The translations under genes and the position numbers were made by a program. DNA of 64,000 nt, taken from contig JBAIAC010000001.1 of assembly GCA_037349315.1 (NCBI GenBank), positions 3,906,001-3,970,000 of the forward strand, read 5' to 3'. This stretch comes from Chelydra serpentina (taxonomy: Eukaryota; Chordata; Testudines; Chelydridae). The notes below the pieces were generated by a model. The model was not told the DNA's origin and did not search any database. It saw nothing but the letters and a program-made list of their open reading frames with translations. Positions 21,100 through 31,096 of this stretch are shown in pieces; position 1 is the first letter of the stretch, and each line of letters starts with the position of its first letter.

Positions 21100-22184
21100 A
21101 ATGAACAAAATTTGTCACTTAAAATATTTTTCCATCTAATATTTTTTGTGGAAATTTAAAACAACAAAATGCTACATTTTCATCAACATATTGAAAATAA
21201 TCCACCAGCTGCAGTCATGAGACTAAGAGTAGCACAATTGATTTGAATCACTCCTTTTCAGCAATCACATACTGATTTTGCTTATTAAGAAATATTTCAG
21301 AATACTGACCCCACCACACTGTAACAATATGGTTGACAGCCTCTAAATTAACATAGGCCACTTATTTTCAATGGTGAAATACTTCGTCAGATTAAATCTT
21401 AATATTAGTCCTAAATGTCTGTCAGACTTGGTAAACAGCCGCCATGCTTACATTACAATTCAGCAGCATTTTCACATACTTCAAAAATATAAATCTTCTA
21501 GTTCACAGAACGTCCACGTAATGGCTGTTATCTAAAATGGGTAGTATGGACCAAAATGCATAAGACAGTCAGGTGCTACTAACCTATGCTTTTATTCTGC
21601 ACCAAGAAGTCAAAGGTAGTTTTATTCTTGATATCAGTAGCAGCAGTATCAAGGCCTAAAATAGGCAAGGCTTGAGACAGTTTTATGTGCCTAAATTAAG
21701 CGGACTTTAGAAGAATTAATTTATGTTAATGAGTTTCCCCATATGTGTGGAGCGTTGTTATGACATGTGCTTTTAGCTTTTGTGTTAGATAAATCAGAGA
21801 TCCAAATGCAAAAGCTAACACTGAGGTGCATCGTGGATTTGTGGCACGCACTGGAGAATTTTGGATCTTTGAAACAATGAATGGTTTGTACTGCTCCACA
21901 AATGCCGATTTCTCAAGGTGTTATTTTGCTAATATTGCTTAGTGTAATTCTATGTCCCCAAATGCACAGCAAAACAGAAATTGCTTATGCAAAACCTGAG
22001 GAGGCATGGCTCAGATGCTTGCAAAGGGATGTTAGTTTGAATTAAACATTACTGTGGGAATTAACTTTTAGTGAATTATTTGGGTAAGAGTTAGGAGGTA
22101 ATAAAATATTCTTTGTTTATTCAGTAGGCTCTCTCACACTAGTGTTTCTTGTGACAGCACACCAATACAGTAACTCCACACCAA
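21100..22184. other. Intron sequence, nothing recognised
   Basis: AT-rich DNA with no clear element. A local duplication of ACCAATACAGTAACTCC occurs at its right edge (22160-22196), where the next DNA transposon begins. Confidence 0.4.
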
Positions 22185-22186
22185 TA

Positions 22187-23033
22187 CAGTAACTCCTCAC
22201 TTAAAGTCGCCCTGGTTAATGTTGTTTCATTCTTACGTTGCTAATCAATTAGGGAACATGCTCGTTTACAGTTGTGAAATGCTTCCTTCTAACGTCATTT
22301 GCAGGCTATCAATGGCAGTTCAGTTGTCCCTTCCCCCACTGTCATGTGCTGCTCTTCGAGACTCCTACCTGTTTGCTGTGTGGGGGGAGGGGAAGAAGAG
22401 GGGGGCTAATGTCAGGGTGTCTGCTTGCTGTGTGAGGGGGAGGGAAAGAAGAGGGGGGCTAATGTCCCCCTGCACCTTGCTTACCCCATCTTCCATAGAG
22501 CAGGGGGGACACACGGGGGAAGGAGGTGCTGCCTTAGGCAGAAGCTGCAGCTGCCGGGCTTGCAGATCTAATTAACAAGGCAGTGTACTTCTGACCCCAC
22601 TCTTGATACCTAATTGGAAATGAGCATCTCTATCTCTGAAACACATCTGTCTCTGTCTGCCCTCCCTCCATTCCTGCTGGCTTGTAGAGTGTAAGAGTTA
22701 ACCCTTGAGGGCTCAGTGGAGTGCTAGTTCATTTAGTAAGGCATTCCCTGGGAAATATCCCACCCTCTGACTCCTCCACCTCAACCAAGCTTCACTATCA
22801 TCATCGCTGTGTACCAGTATTCAATTGTTTGTTTAAAACTTCTAGTGTGTGTGTGTGTGTGTGTATACACACACACACACATCCACACACACAAGATGCA
22901 GTGGGACATATATATATACCTAACCCCCTTATTTACATTAATTCTTATGGGGAAATTGGATTTGTTTAACATCGTTTCGCTTAAAGTCGCATTTTTCAGG
23001 AACATAACTACAACGTTAAGTGAGGAGTTACTG
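22187..23033. mobile_element. TA-flanked DNA transposon with CAGTAACTCCTCACTTAA ends
   Basis: The left end is CAGTAACTCCTCACTTAAAG and the right end CGTTAAGTGAGGAGTTACTG, inverted repeats of about 18 bp. TA dinucleotides sit directly outside at 22185-22186 and 23034-23035, the target duplication of Tc1/mariner-type elements. TTTAAGCGAAAC-type words inside each end extend the symmetry (GCTTAAAGTCGCATTTTTCAGG near 22979). No transposase frame is seen. The middle (22230-22900) is unrelated sequence with two copies of GGGGGAGGG(G/A)AAGAAGAGGGG (22384-22460) and a GT/AC microsatellite. Confidence 0.65.
22845..22892. repeat. (GT)n then (AC)n microsatellite, self-complementary
   Basis: A run of GT dinucleotides passes through GTATAC into a run of AC dinucleotides, so the tract can fold on itself. 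A short TATATATA stretch follows at 22909-22917. The cysteine-valine and histidine-threonine rich open frames here come from this tract. Confidence 0.85.
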
Positions 23034-23035
23034 TA

Positions 23036-23502
23036 CCTGACTGATTTTCTCCACTTGTCAGGACATTTCTTAAATATTCATTGTGGCCCATAAAAAGATA
23101 TTGACAAAGATCCCTACATTTATATACAACTAGAATGTGACTTGTTCCCTTGCAGGTTTGTGAAGAGTCATCCACCCAGGGGCCAGCCACAAATGCAATC
23201 TTTGCAGCTCTACTGAGAACTGGAAGTTCTTCAGGCTAGTTCACCTATGAACATAAGCCATCACAAAAAGGGGTAAGGTGAAACAAAGAGATGTGTCCCC
23301 TTCTCAGACCAGCCTAAGGGGTGGTGCAGTGGATACATGCCCTTGCATGCCAAGGAACCTTCAGGCACAATGACTCCCCCTGGGTCAGTACAGCTCTGCA
23401 CCAGCTCCAGCAGATTAGTGCCTATCGGGCACAATATAGCCCCATAGTAAAACCACCAACCAAGATAAGCATTGAAAAGGATAAAGAAACTAAAGCGCCG
23501 AG
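23036..23502. other. Unassigned intron sequence
   Basis: The stretch lies between the TA-flanked DNA element and the LTR pair. 23280-23480 is less AT-rich than its surroundings (CCCCTTCTCAGACCAGCC, GCCAAGGAACCTTCAGGC) and may be an unrecognised repeat. No coding feature is supported. Confidence 0.35.
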
Positions 23503-24630
23503 TGTGACGGTGTACTCCATAAAGCTTTATGGGGAGAGGCTTATAAATGTATACATGATGTAACTGGAATATGTTTTATGCTACATGTTGTGCCATGTAA
23601 CATATCTCTGTGAAAGTTATGACCTACTGGATCTATTCCTCCTGTTTGTATGCATGTATCATTGTTGTAGTTGAAGTTATGAATATTGGTTTTATATTTG
23701 CTGGTTTTATGCATAGCCTTCGTAAGAGCATGGGACCAGGTCGGGAGGAAAGAATGTGCAAGTTAAGTACATGCACTTAACAGACAAAAGAAGTTGCAGA
23801 CCCCAATCCACATCGGGGCCTGGTTAGGAATGCAACTGGTTGGGCTGGTTACCGAGGGGTGCATGGACATGTGGCTTGCCCATGTGATCCCAAAACTCCA
23901 TGGTAACATGATGTTACACAGGGAGGGGAAAAAGACTATAAAAGCCCAGGGGAGACCCTTCCATTTTGTCTTCAGCTGGCTAAAGCAAGAGACTCTCCAC
24001 CCCCCAAGGACACACCTGAAAGAGACTGAACAAAGGACACAGACAATAGGGGGGTGAGTGATTGCTGGACCCAGGCTAAGAGGAAGATAGCCTGTTTACT
24101 GGACCTGGTGTGGTTTTTATCTGTACACAGGGTGATTTGACATAGAACTGCGTGTTCTATTTTATTTTATTTAGTAATTCACTTTGTTCTGTCTGTCACT
24201 ACTTGGAATCACTTAAATCCTACTTTCTGTACTTATTAAAATCACTTTTTACTTATTAAGTTTCCTGGTGTGCGAGTTGGTACCTAGGGGGCAAACAGCT
24301 GTGCATATCTGTCTATCTTTGAAATAGAAGGCGAACCATTTATGAGTTTGCCCTGTATAAGCTTTATACAGGGTAAAACGGATTTATTAAGGGTGTGAAC
24401 CTCTTTGGGAGTTGGGCACCTGGGTGTCAAAGGCAAGAGCGCTTCCAGGAGCCTTACAGTTGTTAGTGGACTTGGTTCGGACCTGGGTCTGTGTTTGCAG
24501 CAGATCAGTGGAATCTGGCTCAAAACAGACAGGATTCGGGAGTCCCAAGCTGGAAAAGGCCTGGAAGCAGGGGCAGAAGTAGCCTTGACACACCAGGTGG
24601 CAGCACCAAGCAGGTCTCTGTCAAATCACC
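23503..24630 (+). mobile_element. LTR of an endogenous retrovirus-like element
   Basis: It starts TGTGACGGTGTACTCC, has TATAAAAG at 23937-23944 in the context GACTATAAAAGCCCAGG, and has an ATTAAA poly(A)-type signal at 24235-24240. It ends near GGTCTCTGTCAAATCACCC at about 24630. The length of about 1.1 kb and the order U3 promoter, then poly(A) signal, fit an LTR. No gag, pol or env sequence is attached. It is followed at once by an inverted partial copy of itself. Confidence 0.65.
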
Positions 24631-25046
24631 CAGGTGTGTCCTTGGGGGGTGGAGAGTCTCTCGCTTTAGCCAGCAAGTCACATGTCCACGCACCCCTCGG
24701 TAACCAGCCCAACCAGTTGCATTCCTGACCAGGCCCCGATGTGGATTGGGGTCTGCAACTTCTTTTGTCTGTTAAGTGCATGTACTTAACTTGCACATTC
24801 TTTCCTCCCGACCTGGTCCCATGCTCTTACAAAGGCTATGCATAAAACTAGCAAATATAAAACCAATATTCATAACTTCAACTACAACAATGATACATGC
24901 ATACAAACAGGAGGAATAGATTCAGTAGGTCATAACTTTCACAGAGATATGTTACATGGCACATGTAGCATAAAACATATCCCAGTTACATCATGTATAC
25001 ATTTATAAGCCTCTCCCCATAAAGCTTTATGGAGTACACCGTCACA
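24631..25046 (-). mobile_element. Inverted partial copy of the same LTR
   Basis: The minus strand, from 25046 leftwards, repeats the LTR start (TGTGACGGTGTACTCCATAA) and then about 375 bp nearly identical to 23503-23880. After that it skips about 90 bp, including the TATA box region, and resumes with the segment matching about 23975-24017 (CCACCCCCCAAGGACAC). Outside it CCCAG follows at 25047-25051, against CCGAG before the left LTR. Confidence 0.75.
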
Positions 25047-26139
25047 CCCAGGTCTCTTCTTTTGCTAGAATATAGCTCCATGGCTCTTATATGAACTTTT
25101 CAAACAAGATTATTCTTTTCATACCCCTCTCTTCCAGAACAAAATAAATAAAAACAGATAAACATAGTGAAACCAGTGCAATGCCATTTCCATGCAGCAC
25201 ACCATTGCTTAGTACAAGAAGGGAAAGACAAAGTCATTCAAGCTTTCTAATATTGTATTTGCATAATAATATTTTGGTTTCTGTTTTCTTTAGACAGACA
25301 ACTGGTTACTAGGTGTAAATGAAACACATATCACACTTAGAGTGCTCCGAATAGTAGTTTTTGTTAACAAATGGTGTGCAGCAGGGACAAGTGTTACTAA
25401 ATCCTTGCCTTCCACATATACTTTGTAAGAGGATCTCTTCTGCATCCAATTTTTGTATATAGAACTTTGCTTTACTCGGGCAAAGCTCCTATTAACTTCA
25501 GTGAATCTGATCTTATTCCCATTGACTTCAACGACTTCAGTGGTAGATTTGCTTAAGGATAGCAGAATTGAGCCCACCTTATATAACTAAAGATTCAAGA
25601 ACGTAATGTCAAATATATGTTGATGCACTATTTCAGATGATATGGAGTGGTCAGAGAACTTGATTACCAAGATTCTGCCTAGAGCAAATACGAAATCATA
25701 CCATTGTTGAATAAAGAGGATTCAGTTCAGTAAAGGATGGTGGTCCAAGCAAAGATAGGTTTACCTGACAGTTTCAAGATCTGTTTACCTGACAGTTTCA
25801 AAACCTGGTTCTGCCCCTTCTTTCTTTCCCTTTTTAGGTGTCTAGACTTCTAGCGAGTAGTTCATTGCAGTTGTGCTTTGGCCCTTGGGTGAGAGCATAC
25901 AAAGAGGAAAAGCCAAACAAGGGCTGTGCACCATCTAGCCCCATGGAGCACTGGACATGGCTCACATTGTCCAGAAAGAAGCAGGTATGTTATCACTAGA
26001 TTCAGGCAAAGCTCCAATCAGTTTTACTGGGCCTGTTCCCACTCAAGCCAATGAAAGTTCTGTCATTTAAAAAAAAAAAAAGATTTTTCAAATCTTTCTA
26101 TTTGGAGAAAATATGTCTGTATTGATCTGACCTACATGC
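25047..26139. other. Intron sequence, little recognised
   Basis: AT-rich DNA. A short tandem duplication of GTTTACCTGACAGTTTCAA occurs at 25760-25802. GAAGTCGTTGAAGTCAATGG-type words (minus strand, about 25525-25550) are typical of old sauropsid repeats. A poly(A) run lies at 26069-26080. The 95-codon minus-strand frame at 25290-25577 shows no domain. Confidence 0.4.
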
Positions 26140-26215
26140 CAAGGAGTCAGCATGATCTTGCAATTAGAATCTGGGACTTGGAATCAGGAAACCTGTGTTT
26201 TAACTTGGCTCATAT
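26140..26215 (+). repeat. MIR SINE fragment
   Basis: GAGTCAGCATGATCTTGCAA, then GGACTTGGAATCAGGAAACC and TGTGTTTTAACTTGGCTC, follow the 5' half of the MIR consensus. It is an ancient amniote-wide SINE relic, diverged and interrupted on the right by a MITE. Confidence 0.55.
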
Positions 26216-26455
26216 AGACATACTTGAGCTAGCTGTAATCTAGCTAGCGCCTTGAGCTAGCTGTGGTAGCCTGGGTAGCAGCACAGGCTGTACAAGCCCA
26301 CCCAGGGTAATTACTCAGGCAGCTAGCTCACGCTGAAGCCCGTGCTGTTGTGGCTTCTCTGCTCTTGGTATGGCACTAGCTGTATTAAAGTTTGCTTGGG
26401 TACGTATACATATGCTGCAATCACACCTCAGATAGCTGTGTAGACACTCTCAGTA
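26216..26455. mobile_element. MITE-like element rich in AGCTAGCT words
   Basis: The left side ATAGACATACTTGAGCTAGC and the right side ATAGCTGTGTAGACACTC give the same TGTCTA/TAGACA-type ends as other small elements here. Inside, GAGCTAGCTGTGGTAGCC and GGCAGCTAGCTCACGCTG are opposed. It has a composition like that of 43500-43765. The boundaries are approximate. Confidence 0.5.
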
Positions 26456-26689
26456 ACTAATAGCAAGAACTCGTGTGAGTGACTCGCCGCTCCTCTATAC
26501 CCCCAAATCCTCAATATCTCCATCCGCGGGAATCTTAATCAATTAAGGCTCATTAATGCCATTCTTAGAACTGATTTCAGTTGGGCTTCCTGTGGAGTAA
26601 GGAACTACTAAACATGAATAAGTATGTCAGTGTGACAGTCAGAGTCCAGACTCCCCAGGGAGAGAACAGGACATCACTGTCAGAATTGG

Positions 26690-26760
26690 TTCTTTTGGTT
26701 TATGAAGTGCTTTGAGATCTTCAGATATACGGACTAAGGATTATTAACAAGGCTATTATT
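26690..26760 (+). repeat. MIR SINE 3' fragment
   Basis: TATGAAGTGCTTTGAGATCT, then TCAGATATACGGACTAAGG and ATTATTAACAAGGC, match the MIR 3' end pattern (AAGTGCTTTGAGATC). It is short and diverged. Confidence 0.5.
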
Positions 26761-27603
26761 CTTATACTATTATTTTTTAGCTTATTAAAAGCTACACACA
26801 CATTTTTATGTAAAGAGATTCTCACAAAGTTCTGTATAAGAAGGAACCAGAATGGCAACACAAAGGCTTACACCCTTGAGACTACACTGTTTGCAGCTAC
26901 ATATTAAACAAACGTGATGGTTACACACAATGGCTGGCTGCTAAGATATAAAAATATAATTATCGAACATGGTAAAAACCTTCATTATACAAACTCTGGA
27001 TCTGAACAACAAATGTCTCAAAGTAACCATTGCACTGTACACCCCGCTAACATCTTAGAGTTATGTTGAATGATTAACTAGAGACATTAAGCTTGCATTG
27101 TTTATTGTTTCTGTAGTTTTCTGCATTCACTCTCCATAGTGTTACAAGATATGTGATGCATCATACATTTTTTAAAAGCAAAAGAGATGCACTTGATGCA
27201 GACAATAAATATAAGTTCCATCATTTTTATTGTCTGCCTGCAAATTCCAGAAAGGCAAGTGTATACAAAAAGTAGAAAACATCACCATTGGTTTGAACTC
27301 TCCAGGGAACCAAGATTATGTTTGAAGGCCCATTGCCAACATCTTGCCAACACCAAAACTGTGGGCCTGATTCATCTTGCTTCACCGTTCAACACCACTG
27401 ATTTTAAGAGTTACACCACTGTAAAACTGAAGTACCAGTGCAATCAATCAGGTCCACAGTTTGGTATTGGAAAAAATGTTTCAGTCATATACACTGGGCC
27501 AGTTCTTGGTTCAGTATTTTCCACTCCAGCCAATGAGAAACTGGTGGGAGATGACGGCAGTCAGCACTTTGCAGGTGATGTTCAACTGCTAGGGAGATGA
27601 ATG
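26761..27603. other. Intron sequence, nothing recognised
   Basis: AT-rich sequence. A 137-codon frame at 27187-27600 has no domain I recognise. Its 3' half contains GGGCCTGATTCATCTTGC and GGGCCAGTTCTTGGTTCAG words typical of old non-coding sauropsid repeats, so it is not called a gene. Confidence 0.4.
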
Positions 27604-27822
27604 TCTAGGATACGTCCACCCCACAGTCCATAGTGGGATAACCAAAAATAGCCATGTGGATGCAGTGACATGGGCTTCAGCAATGTGACTAGTTACTCAA
27701 GGTCCACTGCCCACCCTGAAACCCATGCCACTGCAGCTCCACTGCTATTTTTAGCCATGCTAGCACAGGTAATGGTGTTTTTCAACCACACTTCGCATTG
27801 CAGTGCAGACATACCTTAAGTG
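27604..27822. mobile_element. MITE-like element, ~220 bp
   Basis: The left end CTAGGATACGTCCACCCCAC and the right end GCAGTGCAGACATACCTTA carry the shared small-element termini in degraded form. Internal AAAAATAGCCATG and GCTATTTTTAGCCATG are opposed and similar. No coding capacity. Confidence 0.5.
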
Positions 27823-27837
27823 ATTATAAGGAGGCAG

Positions 27838-28050
27838 TTCAGTCAAGTTGATAGGGCACTGGACTGGGAGACATGTGTTGTGTTATTGCTGACTTGGTCT
27901 ATAACCTTGGACAAGTTAATGTACCCCCATGCCTCAATTTCCCTATCTGTAAATTGGGGATAATGATAGTTACCTACGTTTGTAAAGTGCTTTGAGATAT
28001 ATGGATAAAAATGCTGCAAGAGAGCTATATAATTATAATTATACTTGATG
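27838..28050 (+). repeat. MIR SINE
   Basis: A well-preserved MIR: GGGCACTGGACTGGGAGAC, then TGGACAAGTTAATGTACCCC, CCTCAATTTCCCTATCTGTA and TAAAGTGCTTTGAGATATAT, in the order of the MIR core and tail. It is the longest MIR copy in the window. Confidence 0.75.
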
Positions 28051-29185
28051 GACATATTGGAGATATGAACGGATAGATGAGAGCTACCTGTAGTATATGT
28101 AAAAAGTAAAAATGTGTTGGTTTCTGCTCTTCTTTTTCACATGTGGTTTACTTTCCATTATTTGAGAGGTTAGCCATAATTAAAAGTAAACAGACCCCAG
28201 TAAACCATCTCCACCTAACTTAGCTGGACAGATACCTCTTTTGGGAGACAGGACATGAATTGGTCTGCTCAGCTGGAAGTCACAAAGCTGACATTGCAAA
28301 TGCTTCTTTGTTTGTGGTCTCTACTGCTCAGACTGTCTGAATTGGGACATCTTAGGATGTTAAAGAATGGCTTTTTGTTTCGCTTCCTGTCAGGGGAGAG
28401 TAGTTCAGTGGCATATTGTTTAATGTATTACATTAATAGAAGTTTGAAAAGCAATTATTTTAATAATGGCTTTGATAGTAGGCTTGTTGCAGTATTTCTC
28501 ATACTGCTGTGGACATGAGTGTTTTAATGATTTTCTAAAAAGATAGATTATTTTGTTATTTCTCTTTCTAAGCCCATGCTATCAGTTGCCAGACTGCTAG
28601 CAGTTTTCTGACTGCGGTTGCTATGTTCACTGTCTTTATTGAATGTGCTTGGGGCTTTTTTTATATTTGAATTTCCCACAGCAAAGAGTCTTAGAAATTT
28701 CTTGGCAGCACCTAAATTGCGGAACTTAGGAACGAGTTGGTTCCACATAGTTTGAATCAGCTTTCAAATAGGAATAAAGCCTTCATCAAGACATGTCACA
28801 AAATGAAAATAACAAGGCAAATCACAAAAAAGGAAAACAAAATATATTATTTTACGCAAAAGAGGCTTTGCATGCCTATATCACACAAAACCCTGGAAAC
28901 AAAACAAATTATGTACAACCTCAAGTAACTGTTTGGTAGAACAAGGGACTCTTTAGAGCATCATTTGTTGTGCTGGGTCTGGGATTTTCTCCCCTACCAC
29001 TCACCACACAACACTTAGCTGAGAAATGCTACTAAGTTCCAATAAAAGTTATATACATGCCATTTCTTTTAGCCTTCCCCCACTAACCCCCTGTGTCCAG
29101 ACCGTGTTTTAAGTTCAAGAATTGTCTAAAGACTAAGCAACAGGAGTTATGCGAGAGTGGATGGTGGTGATTATAGAGCAGTTCA
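28051..29185. other. Intron sequence, nothing recognised
   Basis: AT-rich DNA without a clear repeat. Short open frames on both strands have no domains. An A-rich tract spans 28795-28850. Confidence 0.4.
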
Positions 29186-29193
29186 GTCATTAT

Positions 29194-29611
29194 CAAGGCC
29201 AGCTCCAGGCACCAGCTTTCCAAGCTGGTGCTTGGGGCGGCAGGCAAGAATGGGGCGGCAGTCCAAGTCCCGCGGTGGCAGTTCGGTGGCAGGTCCACTC
29301 TTCCCGCCACCGAATTGCCGCCGCGGGACTCGGACTGCTGCCCCATTCTTGCCTGCTGTGGCAGCAATGGGGCGACAGGTCCGCCGCCCTTCCCTTGCCG
29401 CCGTGGACTGGGACTGCCCACGTCGGGGGCGAGGCCCCGCCCCCGACACAGGCAGACGTGGCGGGGCCCCACCCCCGATGCAGGCAGACATAGCGGGGCC
29501 CCGCCCCTGATGCAGGCAGGCGTCTGGGGCGGGGCCCCGCTACGTCTGCCTGCGTCGGGGGCGGGGCTGCCGCCGCTGCTTGGGGCGGCAAAATTGTTAG
29601 AGCCGCCCCTG
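29194..29611. mobile_element. GC-rich hAT MITE (CAGGGCCGGCTCC type)
   Basis: The left end CAAGGCCAGCTCCAGGCACC and the right end TTGGGGCGGCAAAA...GAGCCGCCCCTG are degraded forms of the ends seen intact at 46044-46873. Flanks GTCATTAT (29186-29193) and ATTATTAT (29612-29619) agree at 6 of 8 positions, consistent with an 8-bp hAT duplication. The interior is a set of palindromic GC-rich repeats around CGGGGCCCCGCC and GCAGACGT/ACGTCTGC. Several 100-140 codon frames on both strands come only from the high GC content. Confidence 0.75.
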
Positions 29612-29720
29612 ATTATTATTTATATAGTTAGGGTAGTGCCTGCAATGTGTTAGGTTCTTTCCAAACTCTCAGGCAGAGTGACCTTTGCTCCAGGGTCTTC
29701 ACAATCTAAGGACAGAGAGT
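29612..29720. repeat. Old SINE/LINE-like repeat fragment
   Basis: ATTATTATTTATATAGTTAG, then GTAGTGCCTGCAATGTGTTA and CAGGGTCTTCACAATCTAAGG, resemble a widespread amniote repeat with the pattern 'attattattt..., tgtgctaggc..., acagtctaag'. It is diverged, and I cannot give the family name. Confidence 0.4.
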
Positions 29721-30869
29721 TAAGCAGACAGAGATGATGGGAAAGGAAACAACTATAAGCCTTTGCATACACAATCCAACTCACCACACTGTAAGCAGCA
29801 TGGCAGAGGTGGGTCTTTAAGAGGGACTTAATTATAGGGCAGGAGCCATGTGGATGTATTATAGATAAGGGGCCATGTGGAAGATTTGTTTATATTAACA
29901 TTAAATTAAAAAAAATACTTTGAAATTTTTAATGTGTTAATAAAATGTCTCACCCGTGTCACATTTACAAGAATCTGAACAATTCTTCATAGTGAATTAA
30001 TCACAGGTTTATAAACAGATATGCAAACAATTTTAGGCTCCAATCAATTTATCAGCAGAACATGAATTCTATACCTTGGGGGAAATAAAGGTCTTTTATA
30101 TTCTACTCTTCACTAGCTTTTCCTTCTTAGACATCTCTCTTCAGTACTCTACTAGCTGCCAGCTGATGTCCTAACCCTATTACTGCTCTAGAATAATAAT
30201 TGCCTGACAGCCTGGGTTGCTCTCTCTCTCTCTTTCTAAGTTGCTTCTGCATCTAGCTGCTGGCAAGCTGTTGGCTGTGTGCCTTTCTGGCTGGTTTCCA
30301 CTTTGCAATGTTCCCTTCTGTTGGCTGATTCATGCTTTGAAAGGATCCCTTTGTTCCACTGCTGGGCAAATAGCCTATTAATCCTAGACTGAAATTGGTC
30401 TTTTCCCTGACTGCTGCGTGAATATGAACTGTCTTCCCAGCTAGCTTCCAGCTAAATCATTTCCTTCATTTTCTGCTATGGTAGTTAGCTGCCCATCATG
30501 CAGACTTGGTATCTAGTTGGCTAGCTACAATAACTTGCCCCCTATCTTGTGTGGTAGCTGGTGCAGTACTGGCTAACGTACTGGCTCAGGGCCTGACTGA
30601 ACTCTGCTTGTGTTGCTGATGGACTTATAACTTACACTGCTGATGGCTAACTTCTGCCCTACTTAGCTAACTAGTCGATTCACTTTTAACTAAATATACT
30701 CAGCAGCCAGTCACTTATTAAAAGGAAACTTTGCTCTTTTCCTTTTCTAGGTGATTTACCTGAGTGACAGCTTCCTTGACAGTATTCCTGGAAAGTACCT
30801 CTCTTTCCTTTTCCTGTTCTCACACAAGTTTTTTTAGCCTCCCTTCTTCAACCCGAAACACTATAACTC
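29721..30869. other. Intron with a dense GCTGGC/TAGCTGCC tract
   Basis: From about 30110 to 30680 the sequence is crowded with variants of AGCTGCC, GCTGGC, TTGGCT and AGCTAACT (CTAGCTGCCAGCTGATG, CTGGCAAGCTGTTGGCTG, TTAGCTGCCCATC, AGTTGGCTAGCTAC, ACTTAGCTAACTAG). It includes a short CT microsatellite at 30221-30235. It may be a very old tandem repeat. No gene is seen. Confidence 0.35.
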
Positions 30870-31058
30870 TCATAGAATCATAGAATAACAGGGTTGGAAG
30901 GGACCTTAGGAGGTCATTTAGTCCAACCCCCTGCTCAAAGCAGGACCAATCCCCAATTTTTGCCCCATATCCCCAAATGGCCCCCTCAAGGATTGAACTC
31001 ACAACCCTGGGTTTAGCAGGCCAATGCTCAAACCACTGAGCTATCCCTCCCCCCCCAA
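30870..31058 (-). mobile_element. Cry-type tRNA-derived SINE, copy 3
   Basis: The left side TCATAGAATCATAGAATAAC is the reverse complement of the CR1-like tail. The right side CCACTGAGCTATCCCTCCCC is the reverse complement of the tRNA-like head with its A box. The B-box-like segment is GGATTGAACTCACAACCC in plus orientation. It is full-length in layout and very similar to copy 1. Confidence 0.88.
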
Positions 31059-31096
31059 CTCTATTCTGTTAAGCTCTTTCTTCACATCAGACATTC

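Noticed and set aside
22721..23093. Frames with VCVCVC and HTHTH runs
   Set aside because: They come from the GT/AC microsatellite inside a DNA transposon.
29083..29653. Overlapping frames of 100-140 codons on both strands
   Set aside because: They lie in a GC-rich hAT MITE with palindromic content; long frames on every strand are expected from the lack of AT-rich stops.
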